From Erythroxylum novogranatense (taxonomy: Eukaryota > Streptophyta > Magnoliopsida > Malpighiales > Erythroxylaceae): a DNA stretch of 64,000 bases. The stretch's first letter is position 1. The number at the start of each line of letters is the position of its first letter. Below, piece by piece: positions 44,151-56,876 of the stretch. The position numbers and the translations under genes were made by a program. A model generated the notes under the pieces. That model was not told where the DNA came from. It ran no database searches and saw only the letters and a program-made list of their open reading frames with translations. The stretch is taken from NCBI GenBank assembly GCA_029891385.1, contig CM057226.1:91768977-91832976 (forward strand), read 5' to 3'.

Positions 44151-44556
44151 CAGACGGAGTTGAAAAATACACGAAGTTGAAAAAATAGACGAAGTCAGAA
44201 AAACAGACGAAGTTAAAAAATAGACGAAGTCAGAAAAGAAAACAAAGTATGCGAAGAGATACAAACACAGACGAAGTTGACAATACAGACGAAGCTGAGA
44301 ACACAGAAGAAGTTAACAACACAGACGAAGTTCACAACACAGACGAAGTTGACAACACAGAGAAAGTTGACAACACAGACAAAGTTAACAACACAGACGA
44401 AGTTAACAACACAAATGAAGTTGATAAAGCAAACGGAAGCACATGCAAGAATCAGTTTGAGTTAGCTACAGACCTCAACTGAATAAGCGTTTCTTTCTTA
44501 ATTCAAGAAGAAAGAATCAAGAAGCAGTTAGAGACGAAAGTTCCAAATACAAGTCG
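44150..44556 (+). repeat. LTR fragment with 18-bp minisatellite
   Basis: Irregular AGACGAAGT repeats, then a regular 18-bp array AACACAGACGAAGTTGAC (about 44265-44430, nine or ten units). As coding sequence this would be a Asn-Thr-Asp-Glu-Val repeat, but it lies in an LTR. LTR sequence continues to AAATACAAGTCGAAAG and stops at about 44556, where Helitron RPA-like sequence begins. Confidence 0.75.
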
Positions 44557-44589
44557 AAAGTTATTAGAATATGGGTTTTTTCCTATTAC

Positions 44590-46916
44590 AATGAGTATCT
44601 GTAGTAGATTGGGCGTCTAATTGCGGCGTACATTCGCTGCTGCTGATCGACTTATCCATTTGTGACGGCAATTGGTATTCAGCATCGGAGAATCTTTTTT
44701 CGAGACATTGTTTAGCTGATGAAGAAGATTCAGGATTTTTTTTCTGAAAATATCAGAAATCAATTTATATTAAGCAAGCGATATAAGGGGAGATGAATTC
44801 AAACTAAATGACACATATAGAAATAATTAAAGATGATGTTATAGATAAAATCAAGATGAAGTAAGAATAAAAAGCACCTGAGATCGGTGAAAGTGAACTC
44901 TGTTGTAGTTCATGAGCATCAATTTTCTGGCAGTAAACAACAGTAAATCGTTGCACCCCACCTAAAAACCGAGTGTTTACTGGCTTCACGTGCAGAAGAA
45001 AGGTATCGCTTTTCAATTGTGCGTATAGTTTCTCCAAGGGGAGATCCATGTTCTTATAACGGAAAACAAAAAATGTCCATTGTCAGTGGAATAAGTAGAT
45101 GAAGATAGTTAGGGCTGATTAAACTGGAAATGTAGATGAAAGAACGAAGGGAAAATATAACCTCACTGTAATATTTCATAGCTTCAACGCGGTTAAGTTT
45201 AATAGTTTCTCACGAGGTCGTAGAAAATGGAAGCCGTTATAGTTCGATTTAAATCGGTCAAATCTATGTCATATCGACATCCATTCAATAAAGTCGAGAA
45301 TAGTCAAAAGGAGGAGGTGGGCAAAAAGTAGTGCGGTGACATGGAAGTAAAAAAGTGATCCAAAAATTATGGAATGGACACGGAAGGAATAAGCAAGAAA
45401 TGGAAGATTGCAAATAGAAGGCAGAAACCTTGGCTCTGCTGTTCGTTTTCTCTATAGTAATTACAAGTGAAGAGAACTCCACATTCAGCAGCTGTAGACC
45501 GGAAGCATTTGTTGCATGCCATATACCAAAATTTTTGCAAAATGTGCTGAAAGGAAATTTTGGCTTCAATCCATGATATCTAAGGAAAAGTCGATAAAAA
45601 TGTTCAGAGGAAGAAGTTTGAAATTCAATATGTCACTGGAATATGCAGATGCGATTACCTTGGGGGTAGAATCTAGAGACATGATCTTGGTGATATTCTG
45701 GTGAGATCCAGAAGATATACGAGGATTATATCTCAAGTAAGATTTTCCATCGACGAGGTTTTGATGTGGTGTTATTTCGTTGTGCTCTGTAATATAATAA
45801 TTATATAGGTGACAAAATAAAGAAATTTTAAAATTAGTATATAATTTGTAACAAAATGTTAGAAAGTTTGTACGTAACATAATGGATTACCAATTTTTGA
45901 GATCGACAACTTCTTATATGGGTGGCTCAACGAGGATGGCTGAGTCGAACCACGTTGACAATGCAATGACTAACATTTCAAAATCATTTTTGAGATAGAA
46001 TGAAAAGGGAGAGTAAGATGTGTTATTATGAGGAAGGAAAAATACCGTTAAAGAAATTGACTTTGAGCTTTGTGCAAACAATAAGCTGGATGAGTGAAGT
46101 GATTCCATAATCTTTCGCCCTCGTTCTCAACAAAACAATTCCAGAGCGATAGTATATTTGTTTGTTGCTTAAAAACAAGAAATTACGAGAAGATGTAAAA
46201 TTTGTTTATCTCTGACGCAAAATAGTAACGAAGATACAGAGTGAGAATTACTCTTTATTCATGATAACAAATTTTGGACAATTGAAGCTTTTCCGTCTCT
46301 CATGACATCTTTTTTCCAACACTTCAACGATTTACGGCTATAATATCTATCATGTGTTAAAGATTAATGTAATCACTAACGGATAAGTTTTTGTAAGATT
46401 GTATGAACAAATGTATTAAGCATCTAACCAACAGATTTTTGCTTGTTGTCCACATAATCCATAAGACTTTGGGAAGGTGTGAAGTTGAAAATCAGAGGGA
46501 TGATTGCATCGTCTTGTGTGACAGGTTCGATGATCGTGCGACTTGTGAGAATCCACTGTATGTTCAAATTTTCAGTTTGATACTGAGAGGGAATTGATTT
46601 GACAATTGCATTAGAAATGATATCTTCCTGACACGGCTGTAAGATGTCCCCAATTCTTTGGATATCATTGTTGAATATGATACCCTCAACTTACGATCCC
46701 TGTTAATTATGAAGGAATTATCGATAGGTAAGTTGATAAAATGTAAAAGGAAAAAAGTGTAATTGATATACCTCAGAATCGCAGAAGACAAACTTTTGTC
46801 TTTTAGTCGGTGAATTAACCGAAGCAACGACCTGTTGTTTTTCTAGGACCATCACTTGACAAGACCATGATTGCCCTCCAGGGAAAATACTCTTCATCAA
46901 TAAACGATTATCCATG
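44590..46916 (-). pseudogene. RPA70-like ssDNA-binding protein of the Helitron
   Basis: Plant Helitrons often carry an RPA-like gene beside Rep/helicase, presumably to coat single-stranded transposition intermediates. Minus-strand pieces in order: MDNRLLMKSIFPGGQSW with KRQKFVFCDSE (46915-46772, donor GTATATC); FNNDIQRIGDILQPCQEDII through IQWILTSRTIIEPVTQDDA (about 46680-46420); LWNHFTHPAYCLHKAQSQFL and WFDSAILVEPPI (about 46115-45917); the zinc ribbon WYMACNKCFRSTAAECGVLF with CNYYREN (about 45525-45445); PVNTRFLGGVQRFTV (about 44990); a Ser-rich tail (about 44700-44590). OB folds plus a C-terminal zinc ribbon fit RPA1. At least one in-frame stop (near 46690) suggests decay. Confidence 0.78.
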
Positions 46917-47029
46917 CTGAAAGAAAAAGTTGGATGGTCAAGCGAAGACAAATAATTATGCGTATAAAATCAAATTATGTGAACTGAGAAAACAAACAAA
47001 TAATATACCTCAGAGGAAATTTGATGTTT

Positions 47030-49065
47030 TATAATTTGGCTAATTGAAAAATTTCACGGAAAACAATATTCCTTGTCTTTTTTGAAGTCGAAGATTGAAA
47101 AGTTCCAGAATAATAAGAACTTTAAGCGATTCAGAGTTCGCGCCTTGACAGAGCTACATATAGCTCGTCCGTGTGAGAATCTGAGTTGACGGAGATAAAT
47201 TCCAACATGATCAAGTGTTTGACCTTGGGATTTGTTTATAGTCATTGCAAAACATGTATTTAATTGGAAATTGTGTTACGATGAAAGGAATTCAATTTTT
47301 TGGTTCTCCGAGATTGCAAGGAATCTTAGGTATAAAATGATTTTCCTTTGTGAGGTCCAAAACAATTTCAGTTGAAATTGTATGATCTTTTAGTTGTCTG
47401 CATATCAACCTTGTTCCATTGCATAATCCTTCCGTTGGATTTAAATTTCTCAGAAGCATAATTGGAGAGCCTTCTTTCAGCGGAAGCTTATGAGGAGGTA
47501 GGCCTTTAGGGTTCAAAGAATTGAGAAAATCTTGATAATCACCTTGATGTCTGCGATCAACCGTCTTGTCAAAACTCACATATGAATGCAAATCTCCTGT
47601 TAATTTTTGAATCATGATGTCATTAATTTCATCAACACAACTATTTGTTGGACATAGCACGCATCTGTTTATCATCTGATACGGGTCGGATGAATATAAG
47701 CTTAGGTCAGGGAAGACGTTTTCCAATAACCTAGTGAGCATAATTGTATATTAGGAAAGTATAATCGTAATGGGAAAAAAGGTTAGTATGTCGTTTAATG
47801 AAAAAAGAAGCGACCTATTAACAGATTGATCCTTGTTGTCGTAAGGAATAATGAGTTCCTTTGGTAAACATATTTGATCTTGTTCATCCATTGGTTCAGC
47901 GCCTTCTCCAACCCGTAATAAGAAATCACAAAATTTGGATTTGAGATAGCTCTCATATTTGTCGTTAAATGAATTTAGAGATGTGGCGCCGGAGATGTGA
48001 ATTTAGAAGACTTGAATCAATGAGTTGTTGTTTGTTGCTTGGTGAATAATCGGCAATGTTTGGCGAAAGTCGCCACCAAATACAACAATTTTACCTCCAA
48101 AAGGCTGATCGAGTTCATTATATCTTGAAGTAAGTGTGAAATGCTTCGATGGCTTCTCGTTTTGCCATGGAAGCCTCGTCCCAAAATAAATTTGGATTCA
48201 AATATCAATTTTGTAATCTTGCTCTGTTTGCTCAACTGACAAACTTTTTTCTTTGATAAATCAAGCGGGATTTTAAATCTTGAGTGAGCTGTCCTACCGC
48301 CTGGAAGAATTGACGCAGCAACGCCTGATGTCGCGACTGCGATTGCAATATGTCCTTCTGATCGTAAATTTGCAAGAAGAGTTCGATATAAGAAAGTTTT
48401 ACATATTCCCCCAGGACCATCGATAAAATAACTTGCAGTCGTTGAAGTGAGAACTGAATTCATTATCAAATCAAATATGTGCTTTTGCTCGCTGTTTAGT
48501 TTTGATTGTAATGAGAGGTCTTCTTCATCAATCTCTATATTCATCTCACTTTCTACCTCCTTAGTCTGCTGCTGGCGGTAATCAGCATGAAATTCATGTT
48601 CAGTGAAATGATAATCAGCTAAGCTTTTTCCCATTTGTTCCAGAGATTTATTGATATCTTGAAGAGCCACTTTTGTAATATCATCAGATGTATACGTATT
48701 AGAGGAAGAATAAGCATATAGGTAGTCAGAGCAGAGGTGGTCTCTGAAACTTTCCCAGAGTTCCCTAGGATTTGCCGGTGAACAATAGAACAAGATGTAG
48801 CAAATAACAATCTGAGGGATGTTGGCATTTGAAATATGACAGCTTCGTCAAGTGTTTGTTGTATGTAAGAGTCAGATGCTAGCAATCCTAATTACAGTGC
48901 AGCATCCCTGAAACAGTTCACCTTTTCACCATCAACAGTTAACAAGTTGTCAAACGATGTTGGTCCTCTAACATTTGTGAGCAATAATCTCAAGTAATAC
49001 CTTTCTCCTTCTCGAGGGTCAACAGTAACTAATCGTCCTATGACTTTTCTCCGCTTTCTTTCTGA
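47030..49065 (-). pseudogene. Helitron Pif1-like helicase domain, broken
   Basis: Minus strand from 49065: RKVIGRLVTVDPREGERYYL, then LLLTNVRGPTSFDNL (typical Helitron spacer), a stop at about 48890 (ALxLGLL), DEAVIFQMPTSLRLLFAT, FYCSPANPRELWESFRDHL. Helicase: LNSEQKHIFDLI, Walker A written GPGGICKT instead of GPGGTGKT (about 48418-48395), AVATSGVAASILPGGRTAHS, then frameshifted. GGKIVVFGGDFRQTLPII lies at about 48095-48045. 47741-47292 is open: RCVLCPTNSCVDEIN, LRNLNPTEGLCNGTRL. TINKSQGQTLDHVGIYL (about 47245) is near the end, with YVALSR broken. The order and motifs are Pif1/Helitron type. Walker A changes and frameshifts make it inactive. Confidence 0.88.
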
Positions 49066-49727
49066 CCACTTGTAACACCCCACTCCCGCAAGACCCGAAC
49101 CCGACATCGAAGGTGATATCCGAGTCCGCGCCCCGCGAGGGTGGCGTGCTACATCACTCAGTGAAAACTCAGCATGAATTTTTTTTTCTTAACACATACT
49201 CATATATATTGTCATTAATGCAGAAAACAATTTATATAAACAATTCAATGGCCTTGGGGCCCTTTTCATAAATACAATTAATTTCAGTCTGTTAACTATA
49301 CAAACTGACTTCATCAGTAATACAAAAATTCAGAAGATAAAAATACAATAATGCGATTTAACCGATCCCGACCTCTTCTCTACGTCAATAACCAACAGAT
49401 GTCATACGCCCGTTGCCTAACGGGGTATTCTTCTAAGTCCTAAAAAATAATTGCAAATTTTGGGTGAGTTTTGCGAACTCAGTGAGAAACCATCATCGAT
49501 GGTTCACTTAATTCATGCATATTCACACAGTTCATAGAGTATCACATGATTGCACATTCAAAAATATCACAAGCATCCAATTTTACCAATATAAGGCATT
49601 TCGCCTTTTAACACAATTCACCTTGAACAAATACATTTTTATGATGCACATGAGACACTTTCCATTTTTTTCTTTCGTTGTTGTGACCGTGCGCCTAAAA
49701 CTGTCCCAGTGATGGACACATTGCGTT

Positions 49728-49997
49728 GAGCCAATGGCTCTGAAAACGTTGGGCGTGATATGCCCTGATACATTGAGCCTGAGGCTCTGAATACGTTAGA
49801 CCTGAGGTCCTGTGCGTTGAGCTTAAAGCTCTTGTATCGTTAGGCGTGATATGCCACGATACGGTGGGTGCTCCGGTCACAACCGCCTTTATCTAATCAT
49901 GTCATTATGCATGAATGCATATGTTCCAATTTCCATTCTGATTATTTCTATCATTTACATTCAATGCCATTTCCTATTTCTTCGGACCTTCGGTCCG
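49728..49997. repeat. array of short hairpins in the LTR
   Basis: Consecutive small inverted repeats: GAGCCAATGGCTC (49728), GGGCGTGATATGCCC (49751), GAGCCTGAGGCTC (49775), GACCTGAGGTC (49798), GAGCTTAAAGCTC (49819), GGCGTGATATGCC (49843) and, after a gap, CGGACCTTCGGTCCG (49983). Stems are 4-6 bp with 3-5 nt loops, joined by GTTGAG/CGTTAG-type linkers. The same series occurs in the other LTR at about 57527-57790. Confidence 0.88.
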
Positions 49998-50711
49998 GTA
50001 TTTCAATCATACCATTTCCAATTCATTGCATTGATGCGTCGTTAACAGCACATAATAACACTTCAATATCACATTCACAATATTTCGGACACCCATGATC
50101 TGAAATCAATCAAAATCAAACACACATGTACCCATCCATTATCTCCACATGGCATCAACGCGTAATATTAAACACATTAAGATTGAGAAACCAACTAGGT
50201 TACTCACCTAATAACTTCCGAGCTAATGCCGGGAAGTCTCTGCAACATCCGTGGGATGACGTTCCAACCGTGCCTTTATAACAATTAAAATAAGTACACA
50301 TTACCAACTGTATAGTTAGAAATATCCAACAATGCACATGAGATAATTAAAACGTGTATAATGCATGTTCATGGCATTTCCGGCCCAAATCCAAAATTTT
50401 CCCATAATAAAAATTCCATCTAAAAATTAGAAAGCTATAGCCACTGACAGCACCCAATTCGGACCTCAATCGGCCCAAAAATAACTAAAACAGTGCTCAT
50501 CGAACAATTACCCGGGTCCACGTCAATTTTCCGTCTAAAAATTCCCAATTTCTCACAAAATAAAATTCAATATATTACAAATCCGATGCCTCAAGAATCA
50601 GGTCAATCGGACGTCGGACGGAAAAGAAAATGACAAAAGAAACAATTAGGTCACTTAACGCCAAATAATAAAATACATTAAAAATAAAAATATATATTAT
50701 ATAACTGCGCC

Positions 50712-50900
50712 TGCCTCGCGGGGGCGAGACGTCGCCCTCGCGTGGCCGAGCTTCACCGCGAGGGGGAGGCGTCGCCCTCGCGACTAGGCCACTTTACCTT
50801 GCTTCGTCGCGAGAGCGAGGCGTCGCCCTCGCGACTAGGCCACTTTACCTTGCTTCGTCGCGAGAGCGAGGCGTCGCCCTCGCGACCTGGCGAGGTTCTA
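50712..50900. repeat. GC-rich 51-bp minisatellite, three units
   Basis: Units starting CGCGAG at 50757, 50808 and 50859, exact 51-bp steps, containing GAGGCGTCGCCCTCGCGACT and GGCCACTTTACCTTGCTTCG. It is a CpG-dense island within an otherwise AT-rich LTR. The unit is 17 codons and open in both directions (for example RESEASPSRLGHFTLLR), but a protein is not supported. Confidence 0.9.
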
Positions 50901-53266
50901 TCCCCCCTTTCTTCTTTTTTCCCCTTTTTCCCTTTTTTTTTCCAATCCAAATTTCCAACAACAATAACTCTTAGCACACAAATCAGAAAAATACAAACCA
51001 TAGCTTGTTGGAAAGATCATGAAAAGCTCTATCATTCTCATGAAGATCATAAAAATCAATTTCAACCCTAAGGGTGTCAAATATCCCATCAAAGCTCCTA
51101 TCTACTCAAAACCTATCAACACAGGGCAGTACATTGCAAACTCAATAACTCTCTGATTCTTCAGTCAAAAATAACACAATAAATATGCTCAGTAAGTTCA
51201 CAATGTTATCTACAACTTTCCTAAACAACCCAAAATCAAATTTACTTGCTAACAATGTCAAACAATTCACCAAAGCATCAGCCCTCTGAAATCAACCAAT
51301 CTGGACAGTGATTTTTCAAACAGTATAACTCCTTATACAAATGTCGAAAAATTCACTACCTTATATCCCTGAAAAGATAAAATCTCAAAATTCAATTTTC
51401 ATGAAGAACTCAATTTCCAATTCGATTTCTAACATTGTCAAAACTGTTATGGAATTTACTGCCATTATCAGCAATTCACAACCTAATGCAGGGTCAGTTT
51501 TTGCAAAATCATAACTCCCAACTCTGACCTCTAAAAATTACACACCATATATCATTTTCAAGGTAATTTCTTCCTCTACAACTTTGCAGAATATTATTCA
51601 CACCAATTCAGTTCACATAAATTGCTAAAATTGCTCCCAAACAGAACGCTCACAAAATCAACACTTTAACTAGGTTTCTCCAAAAAGCATAAAACCAATC
51701 AATAGAAATCAGTTCATATATCCCAATATACAACTCGAAAATTAACAAGATCAGTGGCAATGGAAAGCTAACTCAATATGCTACAACTTTCATGAAGACC
51801 ATTTTCCCAAATTCCATCTCAACTAATTTAGAAAAAACAGCAAAATAATCAGGTCATATATGCAGGCACTGTTCACAGACCCTAAAACAGAAACTTTCCT
51901 TGCAAACTTTCGACCCTCTAGCATTACAATTTAACAACACCTATTTCACACAAAGTTGTAGCCAACATCACAAAGTTTAATTGGGCACAAATCTTACCTC
52001 ATTTGCTCACCTACACAATTAGTTATGATCAAAACATTCCAATAGGTCAAAATGCATTTTCCAGCTTTTCAACTACTACCTATTTCCTATCACTTCTAAC
52101 ATCAATAACACATCACTAAGTACCCATTTATACCTCTAATTCAACCACAAACTCACACAACACTTATTTGTATATTTACACAAAAGTTGGCAGCACACAT
52201 ATACACAATTCCCATACTTTATTTCCAATCATTAAGCACCACAAACATCATTTATAACATCACTTTCCCATTCTTTAACTACCATAACCAATTCCTTCAC
52301 ACAAGCATGCATTAAACCCATTCAAACCTACTACTATGATAATCAACTACATATATAATTGCTCTCCATGAATGCCTCTAACTACTAAAAGCATAAAAAC
52401 AACCATCAAGACTTACCAAACAAGTTGCAAACTCTACCTTCCTCAAATCTTCAAGTCTTTAATACTCTCCACTTACTACTACTTAAACACCATTCACGGC
52501 TATCCCAAGCATCACAAATATGATCAACAATTCAAGGTTTCAACTTAGTCTTGGATATGCATAAAGGAGTAGGCAAAAAGCAAAGGAGGATGGGAGAAAG
52601 AAGAAGACAATCGAAGGATGAAGGGAAGCACACCAAGGAAGGAGAACAAAGCTACGGATGAAGGAGGAGCTTCCAAAATGATTCATTTGTTTTTACAACC
52701 CAAGGAAAAGTCGTAGGTGCATAATAATATGGGACAAAACTAATAAATGGAAGGGGACACTTGGCCTTTAATGAGAAAAAGCCAAAAAGTAAGTTCATCT
52801 TCTTAATTAAAATTTGATCCCAATTAATTAAGCACTAATCTCACTTAAACTCTAAACATGGCACTAACATAATTCCCACAATTATTTATTCAATAATCTA
52901 ATGCCATTTGACGGTCCCTTTTCAATATAGAAAAGCCTATTCAGTCAGCCCATTGGAAATTTTTCAGTCTGGGCAAGAACCCCGAAAAATTCCAGAAAAA
53001 TTTCCATAAATCTCTAAAAATGTAAAACACTTAATGGCGCACTCCAAATAATTTTTCAAATACAACTTTCACATAAATTTCACAAAAGATCTTAATTTGA
53101 CACTTAAGCCGAAAATGTCATGAATGCATGTATACCATGTGCATGCTCAAAACAATCATCAGTTATAGAGGCTATATGATGTATATTCATGCCGAGTTAT
53201 AATCCAATATTCCTAACCCGTCCCAATTTACTAAAATACCCTTCCCATCGGTGATGGGATGTTACA

Positions 53267-56200
53267 ATTCTCCCCTCCTAATAAAAATTTCGTCCTCGAA
53301 ATTCATTTTTGACGCTGAAAAAGGTAGAGTTATTATCATTCCGTTTCTGATGTCATCTTTCTATCGATTCTCTGTCCCGATAGTGTACTTTCTCAATTAT
53401 GTCATTGCTGAGTTTCAGCATATTCAACATTTTACTTCCAATTTCATACCATATATATACATATATCAACTTATAACAATACAAATCGCTCATACTGCTT
53501 TTGTCCCATTTTTGTCATAGTTTCATATGGACCACTTGATGTCGAATTGAGTTTCCCCTATTTATACCCCTATCTCCATCTAAGTGCTTCTTGGCCGAGG
53601 TGATACTCTTCAAAGTATTTCATTTTTCACTTACTAATTTACTAATTTACATCGCTTTAGTGTTAAAACATTAATCTCGTAAGATTCCATAACCTCAATA
53701 TCAATCAACTCAACTCGTTTGTCATTAATTTGGATCACTTAACCCCTATTACGATTCATTTCACTCATCGACCTTATCTCAACCCAATTATGGCCTCCAC
53801 TATTTTTAGGCCCATTCTTTGTAAGACCCTTATACACTATTCACACGGTGTCACTAATATAACGATTGTTGTTCCCACAATCAATCAAGACTACACATCA
53901 ATCTCATGTCCTTATGAAGTCCAAAAATATTAGTTTTCCCATTTGTCTCCAACAGTCATGCCTGTTGGTTATGCAAACATATCATCATTCGATTTTACAT
54001 TCGAAACCATCAATTACTCTTTCGATATACTCTTACTAGAACATAAAGCTTCAATTGTTTGTTGTGTTTCCTCTAACAGTTTCTTTATTTGGTATTACAC
54101 ATGCTTCTCAATCCAGTCATAAATATCATTTCCTCAAAAGTTGGATTCATTTAAAATTCCTCGATAAGGTTCGCAAATCCTAAATCCTCAATTTAGACTT
54201 TGCCAATCATTTTCATACATGCCAAATTTGGAATTCCAATAGCTAATAATACTTTCTTTTTGCCCCTTGTTAGGTCAACATCTTGCACTCAGTAAGACAC
54301 TAGGTTTGATACCCTTATCGTCTAATTTGTAACCTTCTGCTTTCGAAGTTTCTATTCTTTACATTGAATTGCAGCACTAGCTTTATTATGAAGTACTCAA
54401 TCGCATAATCCTTTTCAATTTCTTCAAACTCATGAAATACCTCAATCGTTATCGATTTGCATATTTATAGCTATATCCGAAATGTTTCTGTCCGAATAAT
54501 GTTTCCAAGCTTTCAAAGCAATACCTAATACAACAATTTTCAAGTCATCAATCACAATGCAGCCCATGATGTTATACTTATCCCTAGATACATAATACCA
54601 CTATACACTATTTCAACATATTGTATCATAACCTTTACTGGGACACTTTGTTATATACTGCAAGATCTCCAAATTAAAGTGATACAATCCATACTCGAGT
54701 TGTCAATTTCTCAAAATGTCTCTTTTTCCATTCATCAGTCATACGATTCACACGTTTTTCCTCAACATTTTTGTCAAAGAACTAAAACCATAAAGTCTTT
54801 AACAACTCCTGGGCGTATCCCACATACAACTAGTTCTAAATAACTCCAAATCCCATATGTATCCCTTACAATTTCACATTTTATCCTCACCTATATCTTC
54901 ATTAAGTCTTCCAATGTGTCATGATCGAATACTAGTTCACCCACAGTTTATTGGAGCAAGCTAAGATTCACTTTTTGTGAAACTTTCATGATATCAGATT
55001 TCCTCAACTATGCAAAATATTCTTTATCACTTCTCAAATACATTTAATATATCATTAATGATCATAGTCACTATCCCCTCTAAGCACAGTTGAGACACTC
55101 TACTCTTCAATAGTATAATAAATTCCTTAGTTCCATGATTGATTCTCATAACTCTTTAAATATCTCATTTCCCAATGAGGAAAAAAATCTCTATATTTTT
55201 CTTAGTTTCACATTGGCGATACGATGTACATCCTTTACACTAGTTTCTCTGCATACATCAAGTTATTTGCAATCGTTACACCCTGGGTTAATAATGCATT
55301 CATCATATCAACTTTGTACTTCCCGAACATATTTACACAAAATATACGTGAACCTATATTCTTCTCATATTCGCAATTACCGTCTCCTTAATGTTCAATA
55401 AATCGATTACATATTCGGATTCTTTACATCAACATAATGCATAACTTCTCAGTAGCATATTCTACCACTTACGCTTGAGTCTCCGCTAAGATTAGGACTT
55501 CCATAATGACTCTTAATTCCTTTATAATTTATCTCTGATTTGTCCTTTCATTGATCATTTCTTTTTTTTTTGAAACATCTTATCGACTTAACCCAATTCA
55601 GGGAACTTCTTCTTTGAAAGAAGATTTCTTGCTACTTTCATTGATACCACTTATGGAAATTCCCACTCATCAACTGTCGCCACCATTTCTTGTTAGCCAT
55701 TCTAAATGCCTTAGGAAATCAATTTTAGCTATTCATAATATCCCGTGAAGATCAATTTGTGCCATAACTCATATAATCAGAACATCCTTTTTAATAAGGT
55801 TCGTTGAAATATGCACCATTATAAACCATCAAAATCATTACATCTTATCGAGAGATAAATGTCGGATAACTCACCAACTAGTCACTATGCTAAGGATATC
55901 TTGATCTCATTTGATCTTTAATAACACTTCCATTTTTGCACATGTCCTCGATCTTGAGGATTTTGCCATGATCATGTCCCCTTTTTTTTGTTTTTATATT
56001 TAACAAGCTCACTTCATTCCCAATTAATCACTATAATCACTTTCACTTCTTATTCTAACTTATATGAAACTTTAACCTATAAGAACTATGACTAACAAGT
56101 ATCCACTAACTCTCCAATTGCTTCCGATCTCACCTCCACACATATGATACATATATGCTTCATATTTTTACTTGTTGTGGTGTTCCCATTCTCAGATGTA

Positions 56201-56854
56201 CGTTCACATAGGTAAATCAACTAAACTTTGACAACTTTCTCATCTACCATTATCATTTTCTTACATTCTAATTTTTCATTAATTCATCATACCCAAGTAT
56301 GTTCACAATCAAATCCAAAATCATAAATGTATATTTATTTTTGATTTCCCATGACATATCCTGACACTAAGTCATAAACCCTTATTCATAAACTCTCATC
56401 ACGGTAATCAAACCCAATTGTAGCCTCTCCAGCTCATAGAACATTTATTTTCATCCACTTTATATACTTGCAAATCTTGTCATTTCTAACATATCTCTAT
56501 TTTCCTCTATCAATCCATAACTATTTATTCGTAACTATCCCACATTCAAGGATATACCCCAGTGTAACACTGATGTTGTATTTCAATAAAACATCCACCC
56601 ATACCAATTTAATCTTTATTTGTCATATCGAACCATGCACTTTTTCTTATTCCATGGTATCCAAAACTTCCATTTATCCCATTCTAACACACATCATTTT
56701 CCTCACTATTCTAACAACTTAAACAATTGATACATGCTCATGCATGTGACTCATATGCTAGATTGGGGATCAGTCGCCACTGTCTGCCGTGACAGGACTT
56801 AGATGCATGTAATTTAACCTATAGTTCAAAAACGGCCCATATAAGATAGTACTT
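53267..56854 (-). other. non-coding interior of the LARD-like element
   Basis: Begins at the left with the polypurine tract (plus ATTCTCCCCTCCTAAT; minus ATTAGGAGGGGAGAAT, 53267-53282). That tract is preceded on the minus strand by AATTTCGAGGACGAAATTTT, a junction typical of Ty3/gypsy elements. The rest holds only ORFs under 90 codons with no recognisable gag, protease, RT or integrase motif. The element must therefore be mobilised in trans, if at all. Confidence 0.75.
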
Positions 56855-56870
56855 CTGGGCTCTGATACCA
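56855..56870 (-). other. primer binding site of the LARD-like element
   Basis: Plus CTGGGCTCTGATACCA, minus TGGTATCAGAGCCCAG, six bases inside the LTR end. Initiator tRNA-Met type; fixes the orientation as leftward. Confidence 0.88.
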
Positions 56871-56876
56871 CCTAAA

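Larger units (their letters stand above)
49071..53266 (-). repeat. LARD-like LTR, left copy (3' LTR)
   Basis: 4196 bp, plus strand TGTAACACCCC...GGATGTTACA. Contains a hairpin array (49728-49997) and a GC-rich 51-bp minisatellite (50712-50900). It differs from the right copy by scattered substitutions, many one-base gaps and one 51-bp unit. Only low-complexity short ORFs. Confidence 0.9.

Noticed and set aside
44249..44482. ORF with repeated Asn-Thr-Asp-Glu-Val units, resembling an acidic repeat protein
   Set aside because: It is the 18-bp minisatellite of an LTR; the unit length is a multiple of three, so all frames without a stop stay open.
45049..45569. A host RPA1 gene rather than a Helitron-encoded one
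   Set aside because: It lies directly downstream of Helitron helicase on the same strand and is degraded; RPA-like genes are a known component of plant Helitrons, so the mobile-element origin is simpler.
50742..51071. Arg/Ser-rich ORFs on both strands across the GC-rich block
   Set aside because: Products of the 51-bp minisatellite; present in both LTRs with different unit numbers and without a conserved flanking coding region.
53251..53520. 89-codon ORF conserved at 60984-61253
   Set aside because: Conservation reflects duplication of the whole LARD-like element; the ORF spans the LTR/polypurine junction and shows no domain.
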